A DNA stretch of 64,000 nucleotides from Bog-756 sp963703145 (GCA_963703145.1 OY969793.1:2666001-2730000), one strand, 5' to 3'; shown: positions 27,901 to 38,140, numbered from the stretch's first letter. Notes: generated by a model from the letters alone, not told the origin. Numbers and translations: made by a program.

Positions 27901-28746
27901 GTGCCCGCTCGCCGCGACCCCTACGCCGGCATCCTCGCCGGCCCCATCGACGCCCGACCCGAGGACCGTCTGGCCGCGGTCTATCCGCGCACCGAGGCTG
28001 TGCCCGGCATGACCCTGACCCACCGGGCCAGCGGGTTCAGCGGGACCCTGGTGCGGATCGAGGGCGGGGGTGTCGAGATCCGGGGCCGCACCGGCCAGGA
28101 ACGGGTGTTCCGCCTGGCGCCCGGGGCGTTCGCCGTCGGCGGCAAGGCCGTCTCGCTGGTCCGTCCGGCCGCCAGCGCCGGGACACCCCGGACTGGTGGC
28201 GCCACGGCCACCGCCTCGGGCTCGGTCGCCGTCCCCGGTGCACCGGCCCGGGTGGCCAGGGCCGGGCGCCTGCTGGTCGAGGGGGTCCACGACGCCGAGC
28301 TGGTGGAGCGGGTGTGGGGCGACGACCTGCGGGTCGAGGGCATCGTGGTGGAGCGCCTCGACGGGATCGACCACCTGGCCGAGGCCATCGACGAGTTCCG
28401 GCCGGGGCCGGCCCGCAAGCTCGGCGTGCTGGTGGACCATCTGGTCGACGGGTCCAAGGAGTGGCGGATCGCCACCCGTCTTGGCCACCCCCAGGTGCTG
28501 ATCACCGGGACGCCGTTCGTCGACGTGTGGCAGGCGGTGCGGCCCGCCGTCGTCGGCATCGACGCGTGGCCCCACATCCCGATGGGCACGGACTGGAAGG
28601 CCGGGACGTGCGCCGTGCTCGGGTTCGGCGACCCGCCGACCACCTGGCGGCGGATCCTGTCCTCGGTCCGCTCCTACGCCGACCTGGAGCCGGCCCTGGT
28701 GGGCGCGGTCGAGCAGCTGATCGACTTCGTGACCGACCCCACCTGA
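27901..28746 (+). CDS. DUF3097 family protein
   Basis: A 281-residue protein recognised by its conserved core: LLVEGVHDAELVERVWGDDL followed by GIVVERLDGIDHLAEAID and LGVLVDHLVDGSKEWRIA. The EGxxDAE and DHLVxGSKE elements give it a Toprim-like appearance, but function is unknown. It is widespread in actinobacteria. The GTG at 27901 is the start. It lies 53 bp after ecm, possibly co-transcribed, though no metabolic link is evident. Confidence 0.85.
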   Translation: MPARRDPYAGILAGPIDARPEDRLAAVYPRTEAVPGMTLTHRASGFSGTLVRIEGGGVEIRGRTGQERVFRLAPGAFAVGGKAVSLVRPAASAGTPRTGGATATASGSVAVPGAPARVARAGRLLVEGVHDAELVERVWGDDLRVEGIVVERLDGIDHLAEAIDEFRPGPARKLGVLVDHLVDGSKEWRIATRLGHPQVLITGTPFVDVWQAVRPAVVGIDAWPHIPMGTDWKAGTCAVLGFGDPPTTWRRILSSVRSYADLEPALVGAVEQLIDFVTDPT

Positions 28747-28754
28747 GGGGTCCG

Positions 28755-28985
28755 TCAGCCCCCGGCCCAGGGGCGGTCGCGCCGGGTGGTGGCCGGCCTC
28801 GACCACCAGCGGCCGCTGAACCGCCACGGCGACGGGCGCGCCTCGTCGGCGGCCACCACCGCCACCCGACGGGGCCAGGCCTGGTCGACCGCGGCGACCA
28901 GGACGGCAAGCACCTCGGGCGGGACACCGGGTCGCTCGGCGATGCCCAGGGGCTCGGGCTCGGCCACGTCCGTGGTCGGGCTCAC
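28755..28985 (-). CDS. Acyl-CoA carboxylase epsilon-type subunit
   Basis: Small protein of 76 residues whose GTG start overlaps the pccB stop (GTGA), a strong sign of coupled translation. The body has the pattern of actinobacterial AccE/PccE epsilon chains. A helix with VPPEVLAVLVAAVDQAW is followed by a Trp-rich tail (SPWRFSGRWWSRPATTRRD) ending in basic residues. Epsilon subunits stabilise the alpha-beta carboxylase complex. The family is weakly conserved, so the call rests largely on position and pattern. Confidence 0.78.
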   Translation of the reverse strand: MSPTTDVAEPEPLGIAERPGVPPEVLAVLVAAVDQAWPRRVAVVAADEARPSPWRFSGRWWSRPATTRRDRPWAGG

Positions 28986-30544
28986 AGCGGCATGTTCCCG
29001 TGCTTGCGCTTGGGGAGGTCCTCGCGCTTGGACACCAACAGGGCCAGGCTGCGCACCAGGACCCGACGGGTCTCGGCCGGGTCGATCACGTCGTCGACGT
29101 AGCCCCGCTCGGCCGCGGCATAGGGGTTGGCGTAGCGCTCGGTGTACTCCTCGACCAGCTCCTTGCGCCGGCCCACCGGGTCGTCGGCCTCGGCCAGGTC
29201 CCGGCGGTAGACGATCTCGACCGCACCCTCGGGGCCCATCACGGCCAGCTCGGCCGAGGGCCAGGCGTAGGCCAGGTCCGCACCGATGGACTTGGAGTTC
29301 ATGACCACGTAAGCGCCGCCGTAGGCCTTGCGGGTGATGATCTGGACCCGGGGCACGGTCGACTCGCAGTAGGCGTAGAGGAGCTTGGCCCCGTGGCGGA
29401 TGATCCCGCCGTACTCCTGGTCGGTCCCGGGCATGAAGCCGGGCACGTCCACGAAGGTGATCAGCGGGACGTTGAAGGCGTCGCAGGTGCGCACGAAGCG
29501 GGCACCCTTCTCCGAGGCGTCGATGTTGAGCACCCCGGCCAGCATCTGGGGCTGGTTGCCGACGATGCCCACCGACCGGCCGTCGATGCGGGCGAACCCG
29601 CACACCAGGTTCATGGCCCAGTGGTGGTTGACCTCGAAGAACTCACCGTCGTCGACCACCGACTCGATGACCTTGATCATGTCGTAGGGCTGGTTGGGCG
29701 AGGCCGGCATGAGGGCGCTCAGCTCGGGGGTGAGCCGCTCGGGATCGTCGCCCGACACCACGATGGGCGCCTCTTCGAGGTTGTTGGAGGGCAGGAAGCT
29801 GAGCAGGTAGCGGACCTCGTCGAGACAGGACTTCTCGTCGGGGGCCACAAAGGCGGCGACCCCGGACTTGGTGGCGTGGCTCATGGCCCCGCCCAGCTCC
29901 TCCAGGGTGACGTCCTCACCGGTCACCGTCTTGACCACATCGGGGCCGGTGATGAACATGTGGCTGGTCCCTTGGACCATGAAGATGAAGTCGGTCATGG
30001 CCGGGCTGTAGACCGCACCGCCGGCACACGGGCCCAGGATCACGCTGATCTGGGGGATGACCCCGGACGCCTGGGCGTTGCGGTGGAAGATCCCCCCGTA
30101 GGAGTGGAGCGAGACCACGCCCTCTTGGATCCGGGCACCGGCGCCGTCGTTGAGGCCGATCATGGGGACCCCGATGGACGAGGCCAGGTCCATGACCTTG
30201 TGGATCTTCTCGGCGAACACCTCGCCCAGGGCCCCGCCGAAGACGGTGAAGTCCTGGCTGAACACGCACACCCGTCGGCCGTCGATGGTGCCGAACCCGG
30301 TGATCACACCGTCGGTGTAGGGCCGGTTCTCCTCCAGGCCCATCCCGTGGGCGCGGTGGCGGGCCAGCATGTCCAGCTCCTGGAACGAGCCGTCGTCCAG
30401 CAGATAGTCGATGCGCTCCCGGGCGGTCATCTTGCCCTTGGCGTGGTGCTTCTCCACCGCCCGGGGGGATCCCGCGTTGCGGGCCTGTTCGCGGCGCTCG
30501 GCCAATTCCTCGAGTCGTTGGGTCATCGGGTGATCCATGGACAT
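28982..30544 (-). CDS. pccB: Propionyl-CoA carboxylase / acyl-CoA carboxylase beta subunit
   Basis: Carboxyltransferase subunit of 520 residues, cytosolic, moving carboxyl from biotin to propionyl-CoA (or acetyl/butyryl-CoA). The N-half has FSQDFTVFGGALGE, GLNDGAGARIQEGVVSL and PCAGGAVYSPAMTDF. The C-half has FVDVPGFMPGTDQEYGGIIR and KAYGGAYVVMNSK. These are the paired oxyanion glycines of the crotonase-like domains. The biotin-carrying alpha subunit is not in this window. It lies in the run ccr, epimerase, GIY-YIG, pccB, epsilon. In the ethylmalonyl-CoA pathway PCC handles propionyl-CoA released by the later steps. Confidence 0.95.
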   Translation of the reverse strand: MSMDHPMTQRLEELAERREQARNAGSPRAVEKHHAKGKMTARERIDYLLDDGSFQELDMLARHRAHGMGLEENRPYTDGVITGFGTIDGRRVCVFSQDFTVFGGALGEVFAEKIHKVMDLASSIGVPMIGLNDGAGARIQEGVVSLHSYGGIFHRNAQASGVIPQISVILGPCAGGAVYSPAMTDFIFMVQGTSHMFITGPDVVKTVTGEDVTLEELGGAMSHATKSGVAAFVAPDEKSCLDEVRYLLSFLPSNNLEEAPIVVSGDDPERLTPELSALMPASPNQPYDMIKVIESVVDDGEFFEVNHHWAMNLVCGFARIDGRSVGIVGNQPQMLAGVLNIDASEKGARFVRTCDAFNVPLITFVDVPGFMPGTDQEYGGIIRHGAKLLYAYCESTVPRVQIITRKAYGGAYVVMNSKSIGADLAYAWPSAELAVMGPEGAVEIVYRRDLAEADDPVGRRKELVEEYTERYANPYAAAERGYVDDVIDPAETRRVLVRSLALLVSKREDLPKRKHGNMPL

Positions 30545-30606
30545 GGAGGCTACCGGACCGGCCGGGGGGACTCAGATCCTCCGCCCGACCGATGCGCCAG
30601 GGTCGG

Positions 30607-31614
30607 TCAGCGCGGCGAGTTCACCCAGTGGGGCCCGCACCAGACGTAGGTGACCTGGCTCGGCGTCCCCTCCCCCAGGTAGGGGGCCACGCTCCGGTGG
30701 CGGTAGCGCTGCTCGAGCTCGGCGTCGGCCGGCCCGACGAACGAGAACCGGTCGACCGACCGTGACGAGCCGGGAGCGGTGGGGGTGGGCTCCCATCCGT
30801 CGATGCGGTGGACCGCCGCCACCAGCTCGCCGACCACCAGCACCGCCCACTGGGGCGACCGGGGCGAGTCGAGGTCCGTCCAGCGGCGCCCGATGCGCCA
30901 GTTGTGCCGGGCGACCTCATAGGTGGCGTCCGACCCGGGGCCTCCCACACGCAGCAGGACCACCTGGTGGGTCCGCTTGAATTTGGCCCGCTTGGCCAGG
31001 CGGGCGCCGAGCTCGCCGGCGGCCCGTCGCTGGACGGGGCCGGCCCCGTCGGGCTGGAGCCCGAGGGCGTCACGGGCGGCACTCTCCACCAGGGCGGCCT
31101 CTGACCCCTTGAGGCCGTGGCGCAGGATGTCGATGCGCACCTCCCGACCGCTCGCCTCGGCCTCGCGGATCCGAGCCAGGACGGGGTACTTGGAGGATCC
31201 GGGCCCGTCCGGGTCGGGATCGGCGTCGGGGGCCGAACGGGCCGCCTCCAGGTGCCGGAAGCAGCGGTCGCCCCGTCCCCGGCCCACGTAGAAGGCCCGG
31301 CCGGTGCGTGGGTCGATGAGGAGGTAGACGTAGGCCCGCAGCTGGTCGGCGACCCCGACGGGGAAGCCGGCGACGTCGGCCCGTCCCGGGGTCGGGACCG
31401 CGGGGACGGGCGGCACCGGCGCCAGCTGAGCCGGGGCCGGGTCGGGATCGGGCAGCGGATCGGTCTCCGCACCCGCCAGCGAGGGCACGGCCGACGGTGG
31501 TTGGGCCCGCTCGGCCGCGGCGGGGATCCTCGGCACGCCGATCGGGGGCGGCTCGCCCGGGGTCGGGGCCGGCTCGACGGTGGTGTCGACAGGGTGGACG
31601 CCGGCGATGTCCAT
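30607..31614 (-). CDS. LEM-3-like GIY-YIG domain protein with proline-rich N-terminus
   Basis: A 335-residue protein. Residues 1-85 are Pro/Ala-rich and probably disordered. From about 90 comes LRAYVYLLIDPRTGRAFYVG followed by RGRGDRCFRHL, the YVYxLIDP...FYVG(K/R)G form of GIY-YIG nucleases of the LEM-3 type. The C-terminal third (RHNWRIGRRW, VAAVHRIDGWEP) resembles the domain that often follows in bacterial relatives. The start is ATG 31614, 11 bp after the epimerase stop, so it sits inside a carbon-metabolism operon, which is odd. DNA nicking activity is inferred, not shown. Confidence 0.78.
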   Translation of the reverse strand: MDIAGVHPVDTTVEPAPTPGEPPPIGVPRIPAAAERAQPPSAVPSLAGAETDPLPDPDPAPAQLAPVPPVPAVPTPGRADVAGFPVGVADQLRAYVYLLIDPRTGRAFYVGRGRGDRCFRHLEAARSAPDADPDPDGPGSSKYPVLARIREAEASGREVRIDILRHGLKGSEAALVESAARDALGLQPDGAGPVQRRAAGELGARLAKRAKFKRTHQVVLLRVGGPGSDATYEVARHNWRIGRRWTDLDSPRSPQWAVLVVGELVAAVHRIDGWEPTPTAPGSSRSVDRFSFVGPADAELEQRYRHRSVAPYLGEGTPSQVTYVWCGPHWVNSPR

Positions 31615-31625
31615 CGACCGGCGGC

Positions 31626-32036
31626 TTACTCTTGCACGAGTTCGATCAGGGTCCCGAACGCCCCTTTGGGATGGACGAAGGCCACCGTGGTCCCCCGCGA
31701 GCCGGGGCGGGGTGCCTGGTCGATGACCTGGCCCCCGTGGTCCTTCACCGACTGGAGGGCCACCGCGCAGTCCGCCACCCGGTAGCCGACGTGGTGCAGT
31801 CCGGGGCCCTTTTTCTCCAGGTACTTGGCCACCGGTGAGTCCGGGCGGGTCGGGGTCAGCAGCTGGATGTAGCTGTCGGCCACCTTCAACAGCGCCTCTT
31901 CCACCCCGTCGGAGGCCACCACCTCGCGGTGCTCCACGACCGCCCCGAACGTGTCGGCGTAGTAGGCGATGGCCGCCTCGAGGTCGGGGACGGCGATGGC
32001 CACGTGGTCGATCTCGGTGAGCAGGGGGGCGGTCAT
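31626..32036 (-). CDS. epi: Ethylmalonyl-CoA/methylmalonyl-CoA epimerase
   Basis: Metal-dependent epimerase of the glyoxalase (VOC) fold, 136 residues, interconverting the 2R and 2S forms of methylmalonyl-CoA and ethylmalonyl-CoA. It has EIDHVAIAVPDLEAAIAYYA with the first metal His, GPGLHHVGYRVAD with the second, and a terminal Glu in FGTLIELVQE. The ATG at 32036 overlaps the ccr stop (ATGA), which rejects a longer reading and implies coupling. Placement between ccr and pccB fits the pathway. Confidence 0.94.
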   Translation of the reverse strand: MTAPLLTEIDHVAIAVPDLEAAIAYYADTFGAVVEHREVVASDGVEEALLKVADSYIQLLTPTRPDSPVAKYLEKKGPGLHHVGYRVADCAVALQSVKDHGGQVIDQAPRPGSRGTTVAFVHPKGAFGTLIELVQE

Positions 32037-33373
32037 GCCCCGTGCCTCCGGAACAGCGTGATGCGGTCCTCGCCCACCTCGGCCCGGAACTCGGGATCGT
32101 CGATGCCGAGTCCCTCCTCGGGGGCCAGGCACAGCACGCCGATCTTGCCCTCGTGGAGGTTGTGGTGGACCTGGTAGGCGGCGTCGCCCACGCCCTCTAA
32201 GTCATGGACGGCCGACAGCGGCGGGAGGATCTTGCCCTCGCAGACCAGCTGGTTGGCGTCCCAGGCCTCGCGGTAGTTGGCGAAGTGGGAGCCCTTGATG
32301 GTCTTGAGCTTCATCCACAGGTGCCGGTTGTCGTACTCGATCATGTAGCCCGAGGTGGCAGCACAGGTCACGATGGTCCCGCCGCGCTTGGCCGCGAACA
32401 CCGAGGCCCCCATGGTCTGGCGGCCGGGGTGCTCGAACACGATGTCCACGTCGTCACCGACCAGGCCGCGGATGTCCTTGCCCAGCCGGCGCCACTCCGA
32501 CTCGTCCTGAGTGTGCTCGTCCTTCCAGAACCGGTAGTTGGCCACCTTCCGGTCGATGACCGCCTCGACCCCCAGGTCGTGGAGCAGCTCGACCTTGGAC
32601 GGCGAGGACACCACGCCCACCGGGACCCCGCCCCCGTTGAGCACGTACTGGACGGCGAAGGCGCCGAGGCCGCCCGAGGCCCCCCACACCAGCACCTTGT
32701 CCCCCTGTTGCATGGTGGCGCCGTTCTTCGACACCAGCATCCGGTAGGACGTCGAGTTGCACAAGGCGTTGGCCGCCGCCTCCTCCCAGCTCAGGTGCTT
32801 GGGCTTGGGCATCAGCTGGTTGGCCTTGACCACGGCCAGGTCGGCCAGCCCGCCGAAGTTGGTCTCGAACCCCCAGATGCGCTGGTTGTCGGCCAGCATC
32901 GAGTCGTCGTGGGCGCTCGGGCTCTGGTCGTCTACGTAGTTGCAGTGCACGGTGACCTTGTCGCCCGGCTTCCAGTTGCGTACCGCCGAGCCCGTCTGGA
33001 GCACCACGCCCGAGGCGTCCGAGCCGACCACGTGGTAGTCGAGCGCGTGGCGCTTACCCCAAATGCTCTCCTTGCCCAGGCGGTCGAGGAACCCGAAGGT
33101 CGGGAGGGGCTCGAAGATCGAGGTCCACACGGTGTTGAAGTTGATGGCGCTGGCCATCACCGCGATGTACGCCTCGTCGGGGGCCAGCTCGGGGACGGCC
33201 ACGTCGCTCACGTGGAGGGACTTCCTCGGGTCCTTGTCCTCGCTCGCTAGGCCCTCGAACATGCCCACTTCGTCCCGGCGCACGAACGCCGCCCGGTAGG
33301 ACTCGGGAAGGGGGATGGCGGCGAGTTCGTCGCCGGTGGCACCTGCTTGGATGGCGGAGAGGAAGTCCTGCAT
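32033..33373 (-). CDS. ccr: Crotonyl-CoA carboxylase/reductase
   Basis: NADPH-dependent reductive carboxylation of crotonyl-CoA to (2S)-ethylmalonyl-CoA, the defining step of the ethylmalonyl-CoA pathway. The 446 residues match the family length. Recognisable runs are SAINFNTVWTSIFEPLPTFG, DYHVVGSDASGVVLQTG, WGFETNFGGLADLAVVKANQ, the nucleotide-binding VLVWGASGGLGAFAVQYVLN and VDIVFEHPGRQTMGASVF. The long insert with WRRLGKDIRG and the FEHPGR motif separate Ccr from simple enoyl reductases. It is transcribed away from the thiolase across a 187-bp gap. Confidence 0.96.
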   Translation of the reverse strand: MQDFLSAIQAGATGDELAAIPLPESYRAAFVRRDEVGMFEGLASEDKDPRKSLHVSDVAVPELAPDEAYIAVMASAINFNTVWTSIFEPLPTFGFLDRLGKESIWGKRHALDYHVVGSDASGVVLQTGSAVRNWKPGDKVTVHCNYVDDQSPSAHDDSMLADNQRIWGFETNFGGLADLAVVKANQLMPKPKHLSWEEAAANALCNSTSYRMLVSKNGATMQQGDKVLVWGASGGLGAFAVQYVLNGGGVPVGVVSSPSKVELLHDLGVEAVIDRKVANYRFWKDEHTQDESEWRRLGKDIRGLVGDDVDIVFEHPGRQTMGASVFAAKRGGTIVTCAATSGYMIEYDNRHLWMKLKTIKGSHFANYREAWDANQLVCEGKILPPLSAVHDLEGVGDAAYQVHHNLHEGKIGVLCLAPEEGLGIDDPEFRAEVGEDRITLFRRHGA

Positions 33374-33560
33374 GGGATGCGAGGATAGCCCGCCTCGAAC
33401 GGACCGATCCTGGCCGGGGCTGGCCGGCGCTGTGGCATCGGGGCGCCTGGCGGCGTCGGGTGGTCACCGGGGCGGGGAAGGCCGTAGCATGGAGCCGTCG
33501 TTGTGGCGGGCCCATGGGGGGATCGCCGCCTGAGCAGGCCATCAGGCCTCGGAGGTCACC

Positions 33561-34742
<1,182 letters not shown>

Positions 34743-34756
34743 CCACCCACTGACGC

Positions 34757-35332
34757 TCAGTAGGGGGGCTTGAACGCCCCGGTGAGGACGGCGCACTCAT
34801 CAGCGGTGTCCTCCCACGCCGTCTCCCCGAGGTCGAGGACTGCCAGCGCGCAGGTCGGGAACCCGTGGGACTCGAGCGCGGCCCGGTCGCTCTCGGACCG
34901 GTCGCTCCCCCGGTCGGTCAACAGCTCCCAGGCCAACTGGTAGAGGGTCGGGTTGTGCCCGACGACCAGGACGCTGCCCACCTCCTCGTCGATCTCGCGG
35001 ATGTAGCGGAGCACCAGGTCGGTCTCGGCGCCGTAGAGGGCGTCGAAGGAGTCGAGGGGGATGTCGGCACCCATGGCCTTGACCACCAGCCCCGCCGTCT
35101 GACGGGTGCGGACCGCCGAGGAGCAGACGACCAGCTGGGGACGGGGCACCTTCTTCATCCCGAGCACCGGCCCACTGCCGGCCAGCCGCCGGCCCAGGGC
35201 GTCGGCGTCGCGTCGCCCACGGCCGGTCAGTGGGCGGTCGCGGTCGCTGCCCCCCCACGGGGCGTCAGACGCCGCCTTGCCGTGGCGCAGCAGCCAGAGG
35301 TGTCGGGAGGGAGCAGGCTTCGGCGACGCCAT
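34757..35332 (-). CDS. SixA-like histidine phosphatase family protein
   Basis: Small phosphohydrolase of about 191 residues. It has the RHG motif (LWLLRHGKAASDAPW), the second Arg in SSAVRTRQTAG and the second His in LVVGHNPTLYQLAWELL. SixA removes phosphate from histidine-containing phosphotransfer proteins, but many relatives have other or unknown substrates. The ATG at 35332 is preferred; a GTG six codons upstream (35350) is possible. It is downstream of recR on the same strand. Confidence 0.88.
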   Translation of the reverse strand: MASPKPAPSRHLWLLRHGKAASDAPWGGSDRDRPLTGRGRRDADALGRRLAGSGPVLGMKKVPRPQLVVCSSAVRTRQTAGLVVKAMGADIPLDSFDALYGAETDLVLRYIREIDEEVGSVLVVGHNPTLYQLAWELLTDRGSDRSESDRAALESHGFPTCALAVLDLGETAWEDTADECAVLTGAFKPPY

Positions 35333-35386
35333 CCCCTCATCGTGCCCCACGGGAGCCCACCGGTGCGCTCCAGGGCAGGGACGGGG

Positions 35387-35992
35387 TCAGGCCTCGACCT
35401 CGCGGCGCCCCTCGAGCGCCCGGCCCAGGGTCAGCTCGTCGGCATACTCGAGGTCGCCCCCGACCGGCAGGCCGCTGGCGATCCGGGTCACACTCAGCCC
35501 CATGGGCTTGAGCAGCCGGGCCAGGTACATGGCGGTGGCCTCCCCCTCGAGGTTGGGGTTGGTGCAGAGGATCACCTCGGTGATCCCCTCGGCCTCCACC
35601 CGCACCAGGAGCTCGCGCACCCGCAGCTGGTCGGGGCCGATCCCCTCGAGGGGGTTGAGGGCGCCCTGGAGCACGTGGTAGCGGCCGGAGAACTCGCCGG
35701 TCTTCTCCACCGAGACGATGTCTCTGGGGTCCTCCACCACACACACCGACGCCCCGTCCCGTCGGTCGTCGAGGCAGATGGCGCACAGTCCGCCTTCGGC
35801 CACGTTGAAGCACCGCGTGCACAAGGTGATGCGCTCCTTCACGGCGATGATGGCCTCAGCCAGGCGCAACGCGTCCTCGGGTGCCACCTTCAGCAGGTGG
35901 AAGGTGATCCGCTGGGCCGACTTGGGGCCCACGCCGGGCAGCCGGCCGAGCTCGTCGATGAGGGACTGCAACGGGCCTGAGAAGATGGCCAT
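35387..35992 (-). CDS. recR: Recombination protein RecR
   Basis: RecF-pathway recombination mediator of 201 residues, the usual length. It has the helix-hairpin-helix LGRLPGVGPKSAQRITFHLL, a C4 zinc finger CTRCFNVAEGGLCAIC, and a Toprim domain with EDPRDIVSVE and CTNPNLEGEATAMYLARLL. The ATG directly follows the dnaX stop (TAG then ATG, no gap). The small ybaB/ebfC gene that usually separates dnaX and recR is missing. Confidence 0.97.
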   Translation of the reverse strand: MAIFSGPLQSLIDELGRLPGVGPKSAQRITFHLLKVAPEDALRLAEAIIAVKERITLCTRCFNVAEGGLCAICLDDRRDGASVCVVEDPRDIVSVEKTGEFSGRYHVLQGALNPLEGIGPDQLRVRELLVRVEAEGITEVILCTNPNLEGEATAMYLARLLKPMGLSVTRIASGLPVGGDLEYADELTLGRALEGRREVEA

Positions 35993-37954
35993 CTAGCTGA
36001 CCTCCTCAGCACCGGGGAACGCCTGGAGCACCCGGGCCTGGGCCGAGTTGTCGATGTCGGCCACCGGCCCGAGCTCGGACTCGTCGAACACCGAGAGGTC
36101 CTCGTGCTCGTCGGCGCCGTTCTCTGCGTCCCGACTTCCGTCGGTTCCGGCCGTGGGAGCCGTTGTGGGCGGGCCGTCGTCGGCCACCGTGTCCGTCGGG
36201 CGGGGCTCCCGGGGCGACGTCGGCGCCGGGGCGCTGACCGGAGGGGCCCCCACGCCGTCATCGACCACCAGGGACAGTGAAACGGGGCGGCCGAAGTGCT
36301 CGGCCAGGGCGGCCTCGATCTCGTCTTGCACCTCACGGCACCGGGCGCGGTGGGTCTCGTTGGGCAGAGCGAAGACCGCCCGATCGCCCTCGACCCCGAC
36401 GAACCGTCCGGCCTGGAACAGGGCTTTGGCCTTGGGGCGCAGCCGACCGATGATGTGGTCCCCCCAGGCCTGGACCAGCGCATCGCGGGTGGGGAACGGT
36501 GCATCCGGATCACCTGGGACCACAGCGGCTGGGGCGGCCGCTGGGGCGGGACCGTCCGCCCCCGGCGGGGGCGAGTCCGGTGCCGGGGCCACGGGTGCCG
36601 CCGCCTCGGTGGTGGGGGCGCTCTGGCGGCGGACCGCACCGACCGTGCGGCGACGCTGGGACGGCTCGGTCGCCGACGGGTCGGACGATGCCGGGGACGC
36701 CGGCTCGGGCGGGGGCACGATCCGAGATGCGAGGGCCTCGACCACCGGCGCCACGGGAGTGGGGGCCGGTGCGTCGGCCAGGGTTGCCGGTGCGGGTGCT
36801 GGCGTTGGCTCTGGCGCCGCAGCGACGGTGCCGGACCGCAGGGTGGCCTCGAGTCGCTCGATCCGGGACAGCAGTGCCTCGGGTGAGTCGTCGGCCTCGG
36901 GATGGGCCAGGCGGACCAGTGCCACCTCGAGGTTGACCATCGGGTCTGGCGCGTCGCGCATGGACACCTGGGCCTGCCCGAGCACCTCCATGGCCCGGAC
37001 CAGGGCGGCCAACCCGACCCGGCCCGCCTGGTCCACGACGGCCTGGCGCTCGGATCCCGACACGGCCACCAGGTCCGGTGAGACGAGGGCCAAGAACCCC
37101 TGTCGCAGGTGGTCGACCAGGTCGCCGGCCAGCTGCTGGGGGCTGAATCCGGCCGAGGTCAGGTGGGCCACAGCCACCAGAGCACGGCTGACGTCCCGCT
37201 CGGCCAGCGCCTCGACGACTTCGTCGAGCTCGGGGAGATCGTCGTCGACGGTGTCCGATGCCGCCACCTGGTCGAGCACGGACAGGGCGTCGCGGGCCGA
37301 GCCACGCCCTCGGCGGATGGCCAGCTCGAGCGCCTCGTCGCCCACCTCCAGGTGGGCGTCGCGACGGACCTGATCCAACAGAGCCCCGAGCGTCTCAGGC
37401 CCGAGCAAGCGGAACTCGAAGTGCTGGGTGCGGCTCCGGATGGTGGGGAGGACCTTCTGGGGATCGGTCGTGGCCAGGACGAAGACCACATGGGCCGGGG
37501 GCTCCTCCAAGGTCTTCAACAGGGCGTTCGACGCCGCCGTCGAGAGCATGTGGACCTCGTCCACGATGTAGACCTTCTGGCGCCCGGGGGTGCCGAGCGC
37601 TGCCCGCGACACCAGGTCGCGCATGGCCTCGACGCCGTTGTTGGATGCTGCGTCGAGTTCGTGGACGTCGAGCGAGGTCCCCTTGGTGATCTCGATGCAG
37701 GAGGCGCACACGCCGCACGGTTCGCCCTCACGGAGGTCGGTGCAGTTGAGGGCCTTGGCCAGGATCCGCGCCGTCGAGGTCTTGCCGGTGCCCCGGGGGC
37801 CGCTGAACAGATAGGCGTGGGCCACCCGACCGTCCCGCACGGCGTTCCGGAGGGCCAGCACCACGTGGTCCTGGCCCCGGACCTCGGCGAAGGTGGACGG
37901 CCGGAACCGCCGATAGAGCGACTGGTAGGGGGTGTCGTCTGGTGCGTCGTCCAC
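35993..37954 (-). CDS. dnaX: DNA polymerase III subunit gamma/tau
   Basis: Clamp-loader ATPase of 653 residues. The AAA+ core has Walker A FSGPRGTGKTSTARILAKAL, a four-Cys zinc module (ALNCTDLREGEPCGVCASC), Walker B YIVDEVHMLS and the sensor-1 region VFVLATTDPQKVLPTIRSR. Residues from about 360 form a long Pro/Ala-rich linker, ending in a tau-like C-terminal domain. No slippery heptamer for programmed frameshifting was noticed. It lies downstream of the SRP RNA and overlaps nothing, with recR immediately after. Confidence 0.97.
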   Translation of the reverse strand: MDDAPDDTPYQSLYRRFRPSTFAEVRGQDHVVLALRNAVRDGRVAHAYLFSGPRGTGKTSTARILAKALNCTDLREGEPCGVCASCIEITKGTSLDVHELDAASNNGVEAMRDLVSRAALGTPGRQKVYIVDEVHMLSTAASNALLKTLEEPPAHVVFVLATTDPQKVLPTIRSRTQHFEFRLLGPETLGALLDQVRRDAHLEVGDEALELAIRRGRGSARDALSVLDQVAASDTVDDDLPELDEVVEALAERDVSRALVAVAHLTSAGFSPQQLAGDLVDHLRQGFLALVSPDLVAVSGSERQAVVDQAGRVGLAALVRAMEVLGQAQVSMRDAPDPMVNLEVALVRLAHPEADDSPEALLSRIERLEATLRSGTVAAAPEPTPAPAPATLADAPAPTPVAPVVEALASRIVPPPEPASPASSDPSATEPSQRRRTVGAVRRQSAPTTEAAAPVAPAPDSPPPGADGPAPAAAPAAVVPGDPDAPFPTRDALVQAWGDHIIGRLRPKAKALFQAGRFVGVEGDRAVFALPNETHRARCREVQDEIEAALAEHFGRPVSLSLVVDDGVGAPPVSAPAPTSPREPRPTDTVADDGPPTTAPTAGTDGSRDAENGADEHEDLSVFDESELGPVADIDNSAQARVLQAFPGAEEVS

Positions 37955-37981
37955 GTCGGGGGAGCCTACCGGCCACCGGGG

Positions 37982-38009
37982 CCGCCCTTTCCGGAGTTCG
38001 GAAGGGCGG
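37982..38009 (-). terminator. Stem-loop between SRP RNA and dnaX
   Basis: The minus strand reads CCGCCCTTCC, loop, GGAAAGGGCGG, a near-perfect GC-rich hairpin with one bulged A, beginning about 18 bases after the SRP RNA 3' end. No uridine run follows. It probably ends or processes the SRP RNA transcript. Confidence 0.6.
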
Positions 38010-38027
38010 ACCGGGGTCCCGCCGTTC

Positions 38028-38140
38028 GGTGCGACGGCCAGGTTGACTGCGGCACACGGCCTGACCTGCTGAGAGCTGCTGCCTTCCGACCCTGACTCGA
38101 TTCACAGGAGAACGTTGCGCAGGACCCAGCCGTCGCACGG
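38028..38140 (-). ncRNA. ffs: Signal recognition particle RNA, small bacterial type
   Basis: The minus strand carries the SRP domain IV core GTCAGGGTCGGAAGGCAGCA followed by GCTCTCAGCAGGTCAGGCC. The two ends pair over ten bases (GTGCGACGGC with GCCGTCGCAC). This gives a hairpin of about 110 nt, like 4.5S RNA and other actinobacterial forms. It guides co-translational export with Ffh. Its place just upstream of dnaX matches related genomes. Exact ends are estimated from the terminal pairing. Confidence 0.93.

Noticed and set aside
35993..37954. Programmed frameshift in dnaX giving a gamma form
   Set aside because: No slippery heptamer with downstream structure was noticed; many actinobacteria make only the tau form.
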